From the NCBI GenBank assembly GCA_965153455.1, contig OZ234500.1, positions 7,998,001 to 8,062,000 of the forward strand: DNA of 64,000 bases, in the 5' to 3' direction. Shown piece by piece: positions 23,590 through 34,250 of this stretch. The notes beneath the pieces are model-generated. The model ran no database searches. It saw only the letters and a list, made by a program, of their open reading frames with translations, and was not told where the DNA came from. Position numbers and translations under genes: made by a program. Positions within the stretch are counted from its first letter, which is position 1; the number at the start of each line of letters is the position of its first letter. The DNA comes from Sphagnum compactum. Its lineage: Eukaryota; Bryophyta; Sphagnopsida; Sphagnales.

Positions 23590-25979
23590 TGTGAAATGGG
23601 TGGCAGATAATCTTCATGATCCAACGTTGATCCATTGAGGAGAAGTCAAGTAATTCATGAGACCCTCTGGCTTGTTGTCAGATCCTATTTATATTACAAA
23701 ATAGATTCACATTTGCTGCATATACATATTATAAGGGCAACCTCGTGCAAGCTCCTCAGCTAACTTTAGATCCAAATTGACAATCAAGACTGTGAAGAAG
23801 ACATCATCGAACTGCAAAGTTTCTACTAAATTTAGCTAAGCAATCATCACATACATGGAGCCTGACTACTACCATCCTCTACTGAAGGTCCATAGTCCAT
23901 ACCCATGTGACCTGTTGCAGCTGGGAAGAGGAATGAGGCAGCTCCTCCTAGTAATGCAGGCCTTAGCCAGGATGTTGTGTATATGTGTACTAGTCTTCCA
24001 TTTGTCTTAGCCAGCAGAGAAATCTGCATTGTCATATGAAATAAAGGACATGATCTTAATTATATGTTCGATTTGAGCATTGGGTTGTATCGCCATGTAT
24101 CATGAGTGGAAGCATTTGGTCTCCAAATGCTTTGAAAGGTTTGAATGAATGATACTACCCATACTTTGCATTCCTTCACATGTGAACTTTGGTCACAGCA
24201 GAATAAAACATGGAGCAAATTGGATTTGTTAGAACAGAAGACAAGTGTCAATAGCAGGTCACCAACCTTGAATTCCATGGATTGTCCACAAATCTGTCAC
24301 GGTCCTGTGACTTTCTGACATTTGGCAAAACCAAACTCAAACAGGGTTATCTTGGACTATCCATTTCTCTCTTATTGCCTGTGTATTTTCTCACCAAATG
24401 TGTTCGTATTTACCTGTGTATTGTTCATGATATGGTCTCCTATGAGCAGAGACAATTACTTCTGATCACATGTGCTCATTTCTCACCAAATTTGTTCCCA
24501 AATTATACTAGCTGAAGCTCCCAAATTCTCTGGCTGGCTTCTTAACTCCAGATCACATCTAGCAGAATTTGTTTGTGAATGGAACTAACCACAGTGTGGA
24601 AGGTGGTCGAAATCTTGGTCATCAGCTTGACGCTTCTGTTCTCAGCCTGATTCTCAGTCACAACAAATCTAAGAACACACTCAAAATCAACTTGAGTCCT
24701 ACTGTTCATTAAGAACAGACTTCAAGATGACAGACGTTGAACAGAATTACTGATTGAACTTGAAGATGCAGCTTTGTACCCCATAGATTCTCTGCACACA
24801 AAGTCAGAGTACCTTTACAATATTTTTCAAATTCCCCTGCAGTTTGGCAGTAAGATGCAAAACAAGTACCACATATATGGTGATTTCTGCAGAGGAGGCA
24901 AGAAAATCTTCCCAGGTGCTCATACCATGCCATCACTGAGTCTGCAGACATAAGACATGGCCAAATTGTCGTTGGTGCAACTTGTGAGAACACGAATAAG
25001 GCACGTGACACACCGTGCATTGTCAGGAAGTAGAACTTCCGCCTTTCAATCACATAAGCAACATAAAGACAAAAACAATCCTCAAAGCACGGAACTTCAA
25101 ACCGCATTTACTAATAATGCAGGAATGCATAGAAAAGAATCGCACAGAAACCTGCAAACATTGGATCTCACTGATGCCATGAGTGTGATAGAGATATCAT
25201 AGTGGTGGGATCCTTGCCAGCAACTGCAAGTGCAATTGCAGACAACATCAAAGGGTGCTGCTAGCAACCGGAATTTCTCAAACCCCATACCACTCAATGA
25301 CAGATCTGATGATGCAAGATCAGAAGTAGGAGGACCATCAGAAGAGATGTTTGTCAAGCTTCAAAAAGCAGATCACAAACCAGTCAGAAATCACAAAGAC
25401 AGACATTCACGGTTTGTTGTTGTTGCTTTCGTGTGCTTTACATGATATGGTCCTTTTGAATGTAAAGAGAACCGGATGGATGGTCCTCAATACTACAAAA
25501 TGGCATGAGAAACGAAGAGCTTCAGACTACATCACCTCTGAGAATCATGCCAATGTAGTCTTCTCCGTCCGCGTCAAGGTAGTTGAAATGGCTTGGACTC
25601 CTGACAAAGACCAGCAAATCCACGGGAATCAAACGACATTACAACCTAATCGATGAAGCATACCAGAATGGAAGATGATGAAAGGAAGCCGTGGAAGAAC
25701 AACAGACTGTTCTCAGTTTTTCCTTCCAACCTGCTCTGCTGACCAAACCATAAGAGGGGCTGCACATTGGTCATCACATGACGTGATTCTGCACAAATAG
25801 TTCATGGACCTAGTAAAGGTCTCTTTCCATTAGGTTGATGTGATCACGACAGCATAATTGAAAGCCATTGACATAGGGCCTTGTTTCTTGTTACATGGAC
25901 AGTCGCTATCTGTTGGAGTTGAAAATATGTAATTAATCAATTAGGAACTCTGGGAACGCATGATCTCATAAAGAAATCA
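23590..25979. repeat. downstream flank of chalcone synthase, includes duplicated blocks
   Basis: About 24043-24151 and 25187-25645 match the flank of the pseudogene (12308-12435 and 12987-13470). Several frames stay open in both copies, for example minus-strand 25357-25097 against 13203-12976 (LSGMG...LAAPFDVV.NCTC). Differences between the copies are not concentrated at third positions on either strand, so I treat the blocks as noncoding duplicated DNA. No gene was recognised in the remainder. Confidence 0.55.
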
Positions 25980-26894
25980 CTAATTTGAAACCCATGCCTA
26001 ATGCACAGGTGTGTTATTTCAACAATGTTTGGTTCATGTTTTAGTTTTTTTTTTAAACTTTTATCTTTTTTATTTTTTATTTTTATGCGTTTTCTGTTTT
26101 TATTATTATTTTGTATAATAAAAATAAAGTGTTTCTTTTTCACTTTTGTATTTTTGTTTATTTGGATGCAAGTTTGAAGTTTGGAGAAAGAAGACACACC
26201 TCATTCTTTTGAAGTAGGGTTTTTCTTCATTATTATAAGTTTTATTTTTTCTTATTTTCTACTCTTTATATGGTTTCTTCTTTTTTGTAATTTTTTTTCT
26301 TTTAAAATGATTTTATTGTATTTCCCTTTCCTTGTTTCATTTGTTTCTATTCCTTTTTTACAGTTTTTGTGTTTTTACTTTTTTTTGTTTATGTTTGTTT
26401 CATGTTTTAATTTTTTCTATTCTTATTTTGTCTATCTTCAATTTTTTTCTATTTTCATGCGTTTATTTATTTATTTAGTTTGTATTTCTTTTCCAAAAAA
26501 TTTTAGTTTTTCTAATATGTTTTATAATAAAAATAATTAAAAAAAACTTTTTTATTTTTTTTGATTAGATGCAGGTTTGAAGTTTGGAAAAAGAAGACAA
26601 ACTTCATTTTTTTTTCAAGTATGGTTTTTTTTCTCTTTCATTTGCTCTCTGTTTTGTTTCTTATTTTTTTTCATCTATTTTTTTTTTCTTTTAAGATTAT
26701 TATTCTGTATTTCCCTTTTCTGTTTCATGTTTAAGTGTTTACAAAAAGTTTTTAATTGTTAAAGTGTTTTTCTGTTTTTATTTTTTTCTAGTTTTTCCCT
26801 TTTTTAAATATATATTTGTTCTTTTTGGATGGATGACGAACGGATGGATGGATAGAAAGCTTCATTTCATCCCGACGTCCTTTACTATATGTAA
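25980..26894 (-). mobile_element. Helitron-like non-autonomous element, copy 2
   Basis: Second copy of the element at 18920-19717, with the same boundaries: minus-strand start TTACATATAGTAAAGGACG after A, and end ...CATTAGGCATGG...TTAG before T. It is longer by about 115 bases, with an extra A/T-rich part near 26460-26560. The hairpin and terminus carry small changes relative to copy 1 (GGCATGG for GGCAGGG, TTAG for CTAG). Its right end lies about 200 bases upstream of the methyltransferase start codon. Confidence 0.6.
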
Positions 26895-27097
26895 TAGCGC
26901 CGTTCTCCATCACTGATCGGAAACCCTAACCTTGCACCTAAATTTTCCACATGTTTTCACTTTACACTGGAAACTTCTTTACCAATCTTCATTCATACGC
27001 TAACTTTCTCATCAGCAGCAGCTTCCAAGGATTTGGACAATTGTTTTTTGCTGCCACGCAGTTGCTGCAGAGTGTTTGTTCTTGTCCTGACAGAGAG

Positions 27098-28011
27098 ATG
27101 GCAGTGTGCGCTCCGGTGATGAGCACCATGGCGTCTGTTCTCACTTACGACATAGTGGACACTCCCATGGGTCCTTTCACGCTCGGTGCTTCCGACTTCG
27201 CCATCCACTCGGCTTATTTCGGCAAACCTTCTTCAGTCCCGGCTGCTGGAAGTGATGATCATCATCAACGACATCCTGTATTGGCGCTGGTATAGTATCC
27301 TTTCTCTTCTCTTTGCCTTTGGTTCTTTCAGGCCCCATATGGGGATGCAGCTTCCTCTCTCAGTGAAGCTTCAATCTTCAAGCTGGGTTGTGTGCATTGT
27401 GGGGAGGCTGAAGAGAGCATTTAATTCTGGGAGATGGCTTTTGTTTTTATGTTCAAGTCTCAAAGCTGTTTGTGCACACCTCTGTGAATGCTAGATGTTA
27501 TGCAAAACGTTTTTTACACCCCAAACCCTTGATCAGTGTGGTTGCTTTTGTCACTGAGCGCTGTCCTTACGTTCTGATTACCCCTGCAGTCTGTTTTCTT
27601 GCCTCTTTTTGCCATTGTGATGCGGTTGTCAACATCAAACTGAATCCCTGGGGGTTTGTGTGGCAGGCAAAAGAGCAAGTGCAACAGTATTTTGCTGGAC
27701 AGCGGAAGACATTCTCTGTGCCTGTGGAACTGCAGGGCACACTGTTTCAGAGGAAAGCATGGGCAGTGCTGAATATGATTCCGTATGGAGAGACATGGAC
27801 TTACACAGAACAAGCAGAAGGAATGGGGGAGCATGGCAAAGCACGAGCTGCAGGCATGGCCAATGGCAAGAACCCTGTGTGCTTGCTTGTGCCTTGTCAC
27901 CGTGTGGTGGGCAAGGGTGGTAATCTCCGGGGTTATGCCTTTGGTGTGGATATCAAGCAGAGTCTTCTTGAGTTTGAAGCAAGCCATTTGAGCAAAAGCT
28001 CAGACAACTAG
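27098..28011 (+). CDS. methylated-DNA-protein-cysteine methyltransferase (Ogt/MGMT type)
   Basis: These suicide repair proteins move a methyl or alkyl group from O6-guanine to their own active-site Cys. Exons 27098-27289 and 27667-28011 join in phase 0 and encode 178 residues, the usual length for Ogt-type proteins. The N-terminal half opens with the family's IVDTPMGPFTLG strand. The C-terminal half holds QGTLFQRKAWAVLNMIPYGE (helix and turn), the KARAAGMANGKNP arginine-finger/recognition region and the active site VPCHRVVGKGG with Cys141, then RGYAFGVDIKQSLLEFEA. These motifs look closer to bacterial Ogt than to animal MGMT as I know them. A further in-frame ATG at 26951 would add 49 residues (MFSLYTGNFFTNLHSYANFL...), a possible organelle presequence weak in basic residues. 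The intron shows that it is a eukaryotic gene and not contamination. Confidence 0.9.
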
Positions 28012-29736
28012 AATCCAAAACATAGCAACAAAATTCACAAAACACAAGCAATTCAACAAGAGACAAATGACACCCCGTGTATGTGTCTCCTCAGGTCCAT
28101 TGGACAGAACTCTTCTTGAATGTGCAGCCTTTTGTATTGGGAGCTGGAGATTTGCTGTTTATATATTTGCAATCATCAACAGCATCCACTTTGTTGATTG
28201 TTTCAAGAGGAGAAGAGAAGTTGTGCAACTGTACATATATGCAAAGTATTGAGACATTGAGCTGATGCCGAAGAGTACTGTTAGAAAGAACCTCTGAAGG
28301 GAATTGTGAGAGTTCGCAAATTATAGTGGTTGATGTCAGTGTTTTTCTAGGTTTTGGTACAGCTCTGTGCACACATCTTGCCAGAGATTCTTGGCTTAGG
28401 AAGTTGTGATTCTATTGTTACTTGTCAATGTTCCTGCCATGAGTGCAGGCATGGCTTTTGTGTACATACATATCAGATGCTTCACTCAGTTAAGGTTTCA
28501 AACTACTTGGACTCTGGAATTCTGCAAAACATGTGTTGGAAGTGGTTGATGATTGTTTCTGCTAGCTTTTGTTCAGACCAAATTCTCTTTGGCATATGTG
28601 AGATGCAAGTAACCAGATTGAATAGCACATCGAATCTCTCCCATTCCAGACTGGGATACCTTAGGTGTGCAGTCAAGATAACTCTCTGCAATTGTGGATC
28701 AATTTGCAAGTGTCAAAGATCTTACACCAAAATTTCTATTTGGGGACAACACCAGTGTACAAATTGTTCCTATCAGATGGTGTGATGATTCATTTGTGGC
28801 CTCCCTCACCTGCCAGCTTAGCCAAGGACCATGCAACACTGTTTGCAATATAGAAAGAGTACTTTGACTTTACTATGAGCACTACATACCTGTGCAACAC
28901 CAAGAAGCATGTTAGCGAACAACCGCAAGGAACATCTTGTCAAGGAACATCATTGCATGGGTAGTTAAAAAAAACCTCAACTCGTGATTTGATCAGGAAA
29001 ATGGCTTAGCTGACCTTAGTGGGCAAATCAGCCAAAATTTTATCCAGAAGTAGAGCAAGAAGAAAACACTAGGACTTAAGACCAATTCTTCAGGCATTCA
29101 AATTCTTAGTCCTTGTGTCTATATATTCCACATGCAAATTCTATCTAAAGCCTGAATGGCCGAGGCTTGCATCTGCTTGAAAAAATTGGAGGTTGCAGAA
29201 ATTGGATCCTCACATGTTCATAATATTAAAGGTTGTGTACTTCATTGAAAAAAATGTGTACAGCCCATTATAATGCTACCGGTGGAAATGCTTTTAGTTG
29301 TGGTGCACCCAAAGATCAAAACATATTTTTGGTGATGGGTCAAGTTGATAGGCCCATCTTGGAATACATGGGAATTGCGGAAACAACATATGAACATTTT
29401 GCAAAGTATATAGAAGAAAATAAAGTAAAACATTGACCACACATTGGGCACACTATTAGGAATTTTACTAGGAACATAATTGCAAACACATGGGGGTAAC
29501 CCAAAAAATCTTCAAGTTCTCTCCTCCCATCCAAAAACGAAAGAATTCACAAAGGGTCTTGCCCACTTCAAAAAAGGGGGTCTTGCACCCAACCCGAGTG
29601 AGTAAATTTCACATACAAAACTTGTCAACATATGAGCAAAACTAAAATCAACATTACATATCTACTCAATATCTTATTGTCACCTCCTTTCACAATGCAA
29701 TTGTTTCATCATAATGGAAATTTGACAAGATGAAGT
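28012..29736. other. 3' flank of methyltransferase and spacer
   Basis: The first part should be 3' UTR. Plus-strand open frames at 28354-28785 and 29233-29436 (SCGAPKDQNIFLVMGQVDR) resemble no protein I know. From about 29.0 kb the base composition becomes AT-rich. Confidence 0.4.
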
Positions 29737-29899
29737 TTTTTTATTAAACATTCTAACACACAAGTCTAGGTGAGTAGTGAGTTGATTTTGCAATTTTTTC
29801 TTCATGAATGATCGATTGAGGATGAAAAAACAATTAACAATCAGTACATTTGTTGAGCGAGGATGAGAAAACAATTAACAATCCGTACATTTGTTGAGC
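29737..29899 (-). mobile_element. hAT transposase C-terminal fragment with 41-bp tandem
   Basis: Minus-strand 29811-29737 encodes SFMKKKLQNQLTTHLDLCVRMF, cut here to its key parts: SFMKKKL, NQL and CVRMF. This matches the dimerisation tail that ends hAT transposases of the kind seen intact in wording at 59.5 kb. Immediately upstream on that strand is a two-copy 41-bp tandem (29818-29858 and 29859-29899, GAGGATGARAAAACAATTAA). Only this scrap is recognisable. Confidence 0.5.
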
Positions 29900-30239
29900 T
29901 TCTCAATCAAGATGACAAAAGAATGTATTTTCTTCCATAATCTAAAAATTGAATTTAGACTAGATTGTTCAACTAGTATTGCCTCTACATTGTGAGCCAT
30001 AATGAACTTGAAAAATGAAGATTACACAACAAACATATGTGAATCCAAATTCCAAACAAGGGGAAACCATAATTCTTTTTGTAATCCTATGACCAATGCA
30101 AAAGACAAACTTGATAACACTCAAATGTAAAAAGAATGAACCTTCTACTTCAACAAGGTTCAACTAGTACCGGGAATACATAAAACCAAGGGCCATCATT
30201 ACTTCCCACTCAAGAAATCGCCTTTCATTACAAGAAATC

Positions 30240-30790
30240 ATGACTTTACAAAAGGTTCAACTTGACCAAAGTGTTTACATTGATCAAAAGAATGTTTGAT
30301 TTGACTAAAGGCATGGGCATGAAAGATACATGGTTCTTTTAGTTGATTCTTTTTACTAAAATGATCATTTTGACCAAATGTTAAATCAGAGATCTAGTCA
30401 AGAGGGAAATTTTTCTAAATGGTTCATCAAAATGCCCATGGCTTAGTCAAATTGACTATACTAAATGATTATACTTAGTCAAATTGGTCATATTAATTTG
30501 GTTAGCAAACTTACTAGGCTACCTACCTATTTAATTACCAAAATATGTCTTACTTACCTACCTATTTACTTAATAAACATCTACTTATTTACGTCCTACT
30601 TACCTACTTACTTACCTAAATATGTCTTACCTACCTACCTACCTACCTATATATACTTACATATCTACCTACATATTTACTTATATTTTACATAAATAAG
30701 TATATACATCTTAAGTACTATTAATTACCTATTTATGAAAAAAATTGAAGTTCAAGGAAACATGTTAAATGCATTCGAAGTCATATTGTT
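30240..30790. repeat. cryptic simple arrays: TTGACCAAA words, then ACCT-rich tract
   Basis: At 30250-30500 short words of the TTGACCAAA / TTGACTAAA kind recur at irregular spacing. From about 30520 to 30690 the sequence is built largely of CTAC/ACCT steps with TTA interruptions. No coding content. Confidence 0.75.
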
Positions 30791-30799
30791 TTACAAAAT

Positions 30800-30867
30800 G
30801 GTGTGATAGTTTGATGGTCAAGACATTGGTGTGGAGCTAAAGAGACCAAGGTTCAATCTCCCTCACC
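30800..30867 (+). mobile_element. tRNA-like SINE head
   Basis: A 68-base stretch reads like a decayed tRNA. It has an A-box-like TAGTTTGATGGTCAAGAC, a B-box-like GGTTCAATCTC about 35 bases later, and GGTG/CACC ends that can pair. Cloverleaf stems are otherwise weak, so a pol III-driven SINE is likelier than a functional tRNA. The 3' side runs into TATATA-rich DNA. Confidence 0.45.
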
Positions 30868-32269
30868 AACATATACTATGTGGAATATGTATATTCATAT
30901 ATATACTTTGTACATGTGTGTAAATGTGTAATAATTAGGTGGGTTGTGGATAGGTAGGTAGGTCATGGGTGGGTGAATAGGAAAACATTTACTATTTATT
31001 TATTAATTACATATTATTATTTTAAAATTGGTATTTTAATTTTAACATTTTGGTTACCTAATTTTTTTGTATGATGTGATCAGTCAAAAAAATCACCAAT
31101 CAAATTAGACATGTTCAAATTGATTTGTCTAGTATGACCAAGTGGTTTGTTGTTTTGTTTTCCAATCAAATAATCCATGATTTCTTATAATGTGTATTTT
31201 GACATCTCTAAGCTCAAAAAATACCCACAACAAGATAAGATTTTACATATGTTTTGAGCAAAATTTCATATCAAATTCTAAAAATTGTTCATTGAAATTA
31301 TTTAACTTATAGAATTTGATGTAATGATAAGTTCAATAAAAAATAAATTCAAATTCAAACACATTACTTGGGAAAACAAAATTCCATCTTCATACAAGAT
31401 TTGGGCATTCTTAGGGCATGGTGCACCTACAACATGAATGGTTTAAGGTTTTGTGCAACATATTTCAAAAGAAAAATTAAAAACAATATGGATGTTATTT
31501 CCCATGTTTTCATGTGGGCTATAAATTTTAGAAAGAATATATTGCAACATGTTTTCGATCCTTCGATGGATGGGTGGCTTTGAATTACCTTCTATGCAGA
31601 GGGGAAGAAACAAAAGTACGCATATGGGAAGGCATATAAGTGCCTCGTTCTAACTTCTTAAGGGGAAATAACATTGAAATTCATCATGTTATGAATGTTA
31701 TTGACCTTATTCATAAATTAGAAGTGATTGATGTTCACATGTGTATGTATGAGTACACTTTGTTTAATTGATTTTGACTGCAGGACCTACCTCATTAGGC
31801 ACAAAGTGCAATACCCCAAGTGGGGTTCTCTAATTTGTGGGTGGTAGTCGGAACCCGTTAGACATGGATGGAATTTCCACCAGAAACGGAGAGCTTCAAA
31901 CATGAACCAATGACACACAACCAAAGCATCATGGTTACATTGCGAGAATAGTAACACATGTGTGACAAAAATAGAAAAAGTTATAGCCACAAAACACAGG
32001 GAAAAGAAAGAGGGCAACAACAAAGCCATCATCTCCTACATTTGCCATTCGTCGTATTCTAATGAAATTTTGCACAAAACCCTAACTTGACCTCAATAGT
32101 CCTTTTCTGTTCATCAATTTACAAGGTTTTTTAGTTAATGCGTATAGTCATGGAAGGCCCTATAGTTTCACCATCATTAAAACGTCAATGGGTGTCACAA
32201 TAGGATCATGATATCATGATGATTTGTATGGACCGTCATGAGACATCTCCAAGCCTTCGCCCGATGATT
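30868..32269. other. AT-rich spacer, nothing recognised
   Basis: No gene-like frame. A GGTAGGTAGGTC stretch lies near 30953-30964 and a small poly-purine context near 31590; otherwise featureless. Confidence 0.35.
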
Positions 32270-34250
32270 CCCATTGCATCTACTTGGCCTCATCTAATCT
32301 CTTCAGTTGCACTTAGTTCATCCTCACATTTCACACCTTGTCTATTTCATCAACCATAGGCTATTCCTCAATCATCAGTACCTACACTAGGGGCCTATCC
32401 ATCCCATCAATAGTGTCCACATGTTCCTTGTCTTAGTTGTGGTCACTTTTACATAACAAGAACAAGTTTAGCATGTCACTAAACATCATGCACCACACAT
32501 GTAGTCATTAACTTTCGAGGTGTCGATGTCTTCAACATTATCGTCTTTTCCTCCTTCTTATACTTGGACATGGATTCATTAGATATTATCGATGATTTCC
32601 ATCTTGGTTTACCATGTTTCCACTCATACCATCATATTCCTTGTGATCTTCTAGTCAAGGTTCAACGTGCTTTGCACATCCCTTTAGCTTGGTTAACTGT
32701 CAATCCATCCAACATAACAACTTGGCATGCATTTTTGCTCTTCCACATGGTTAAAACAATCTATATGACTTCCTCCAAGTTTTCTTGCACCTAGGTTTGG
32801 TTTTCGTATTCTAGATGTTCCAATAGGTTTTTTGCCATTTGTGGAATCCTTTGTATCAGAGGCGCTTTAAAAAGACTTCAACACAATCGTGAACCTTCTT
32901 ATGCTTGCAAATCTTTATGCAACTTTTATAATGCTTTCACTTTTTTATGCCCAATAATTAAGCTTCTTACAGCGTATTGTATTTCCATCACCAAATATCT
33001 TGCTATTTTATACTGAGTTTAATGTTCGTACCATAACTATGTTAGAGAAGCTATTAGGGCCAAGATCCTTTGGCACGATAATGGTCCATTTGCTTTGTCG
33101 TCAGGTCATTCTTCTTGCTTCTTCAAGGGGGTTAGGCCTTCCCTTAATGGTTTGACGTGCTGCCCCCGCCTTCTTAGAATATTGGGCTTTGATCGCTCTT
33201 ACACTATTTTTTTGTTTACAACAGGATGATCACCCTATTCTTCTTAATGCGATGACACATGTAAAGATTTGTACTTATCCTTTCCAAGTAACATTATGAG
33301 ATACCTATGCGATGTTACCTAAGGTCATCTGATCACATGTCTTGTGTTTTAAGAGTATAATGGTGCAATCCTATTTTCAAATGCTTCCTTGAAGGAGCAA
33401 CTACACGAGCATGAATTTACTTTGCTTCTAGTGGATGCCTTCAAATGTTGTGCAAGCACATCTCCGTTCCTATGTAGGTCCAACAAGGGCTTGGTTATTA
33501 ATTTGTCTTAGCACCCCTTCATTTCATTTGTCCTCCACCCATTTTCTTACAACACTTTGTATTCGCCTTAGTATACCACATCCTACCATACCACATCCTA
33601 AGGTCCCACATGTTTCACAATGTCAATGTGGTCATACCATCGACGATTTGGGTATCCATTTGCTATGTTGCCCGTGTGGAAATGAACACATTGCAGCCCA
33701 TGATGCATTTTGAAATATTATTGCAACCATGACATCGGAAAATGGAGCTCAAATATAGTGAGAGGTTTCCCACCTTTTCCCTTGCCATACATGGAGACAA
33801 ATGGATATTGTCATCACTAAAGACAGTTTTCGAACAGTGGCGGATGTTGTCATTACTGATTTGACACGTACAGATTTGGTGCAACATGCTACGACGACAA
33901 CGCATGCATCAAGAGTTGTTACTCAAGACAAGGCACGATCCTACATAGAGCAAACGCCAAAAGATGATTTCATACCCCTTGCCATAGAGACCCATGGTTG
34001 TCTCCATCCTCACTTTGATTCCTTTTTGACTTCTTATGTACATGCCAGTATAGCTCGCCATCAACGGACCTCCTTGGTACCTTCAATGTTTATATCTTAT
34101 TAGAAGCAACAAGTGTTGATAGCCCTCCAACATGCGCAAGCCATCACGATTCTTCAGCGGGTTGCCATGCTGAATCACAGTTCTTCATCTCTTCCACCAC
34201 TTAGCGCACCTCCATCACTAGCTGATTTGTGGCAGAGGATGCCCTTTTAA
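32270..34250 (+). pseudogene. non-LTR retrotransposon relic, R2/RLE-like 3' part
   Basis: The best-preserved part is 33435-34130. One frame reads QAHLRSYVGPTRAWLL...STPSFHLSS, then a Cys/His finger CQCGHTIDDLGIHLLCCPCG followed by a His-Asp pair. Another frame continues with DIVIT...RTVADVVITDLTRTDL and then DDFIPLAIETHGCLHPHFD. This order (Cys-rich finger, then a PD-(D/E)XK-like restriction-type endonuclease) is that of R2-like non-LTR elements. Upstream, 32560-33400 holds weaker fragments that may be the reverse transcriptase part, broken by many stops and shifts. No 3' tail or target-site duplication could be placed. It is not functional. Confidence 0.6.

Noticed and set aside
24709-25107. 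Minus-strand Cys-rich open frame (CLLCRNHHICGTCF)
   Set aside because: No family pattern, and it overlaps duplicated DNA that evolves like noncoding sequence.
28354-28785. 143-codon plus frame after the methyltransferase
   Set aside because: Composition is not protein-like, no homology was recognised, and it probably lies in or just after the 3' UTR.
30800-30867. Functional tRNA gene
   Set aside because: A- and B-box-like words are present but stems do not pair and no anticodon arm is credible.
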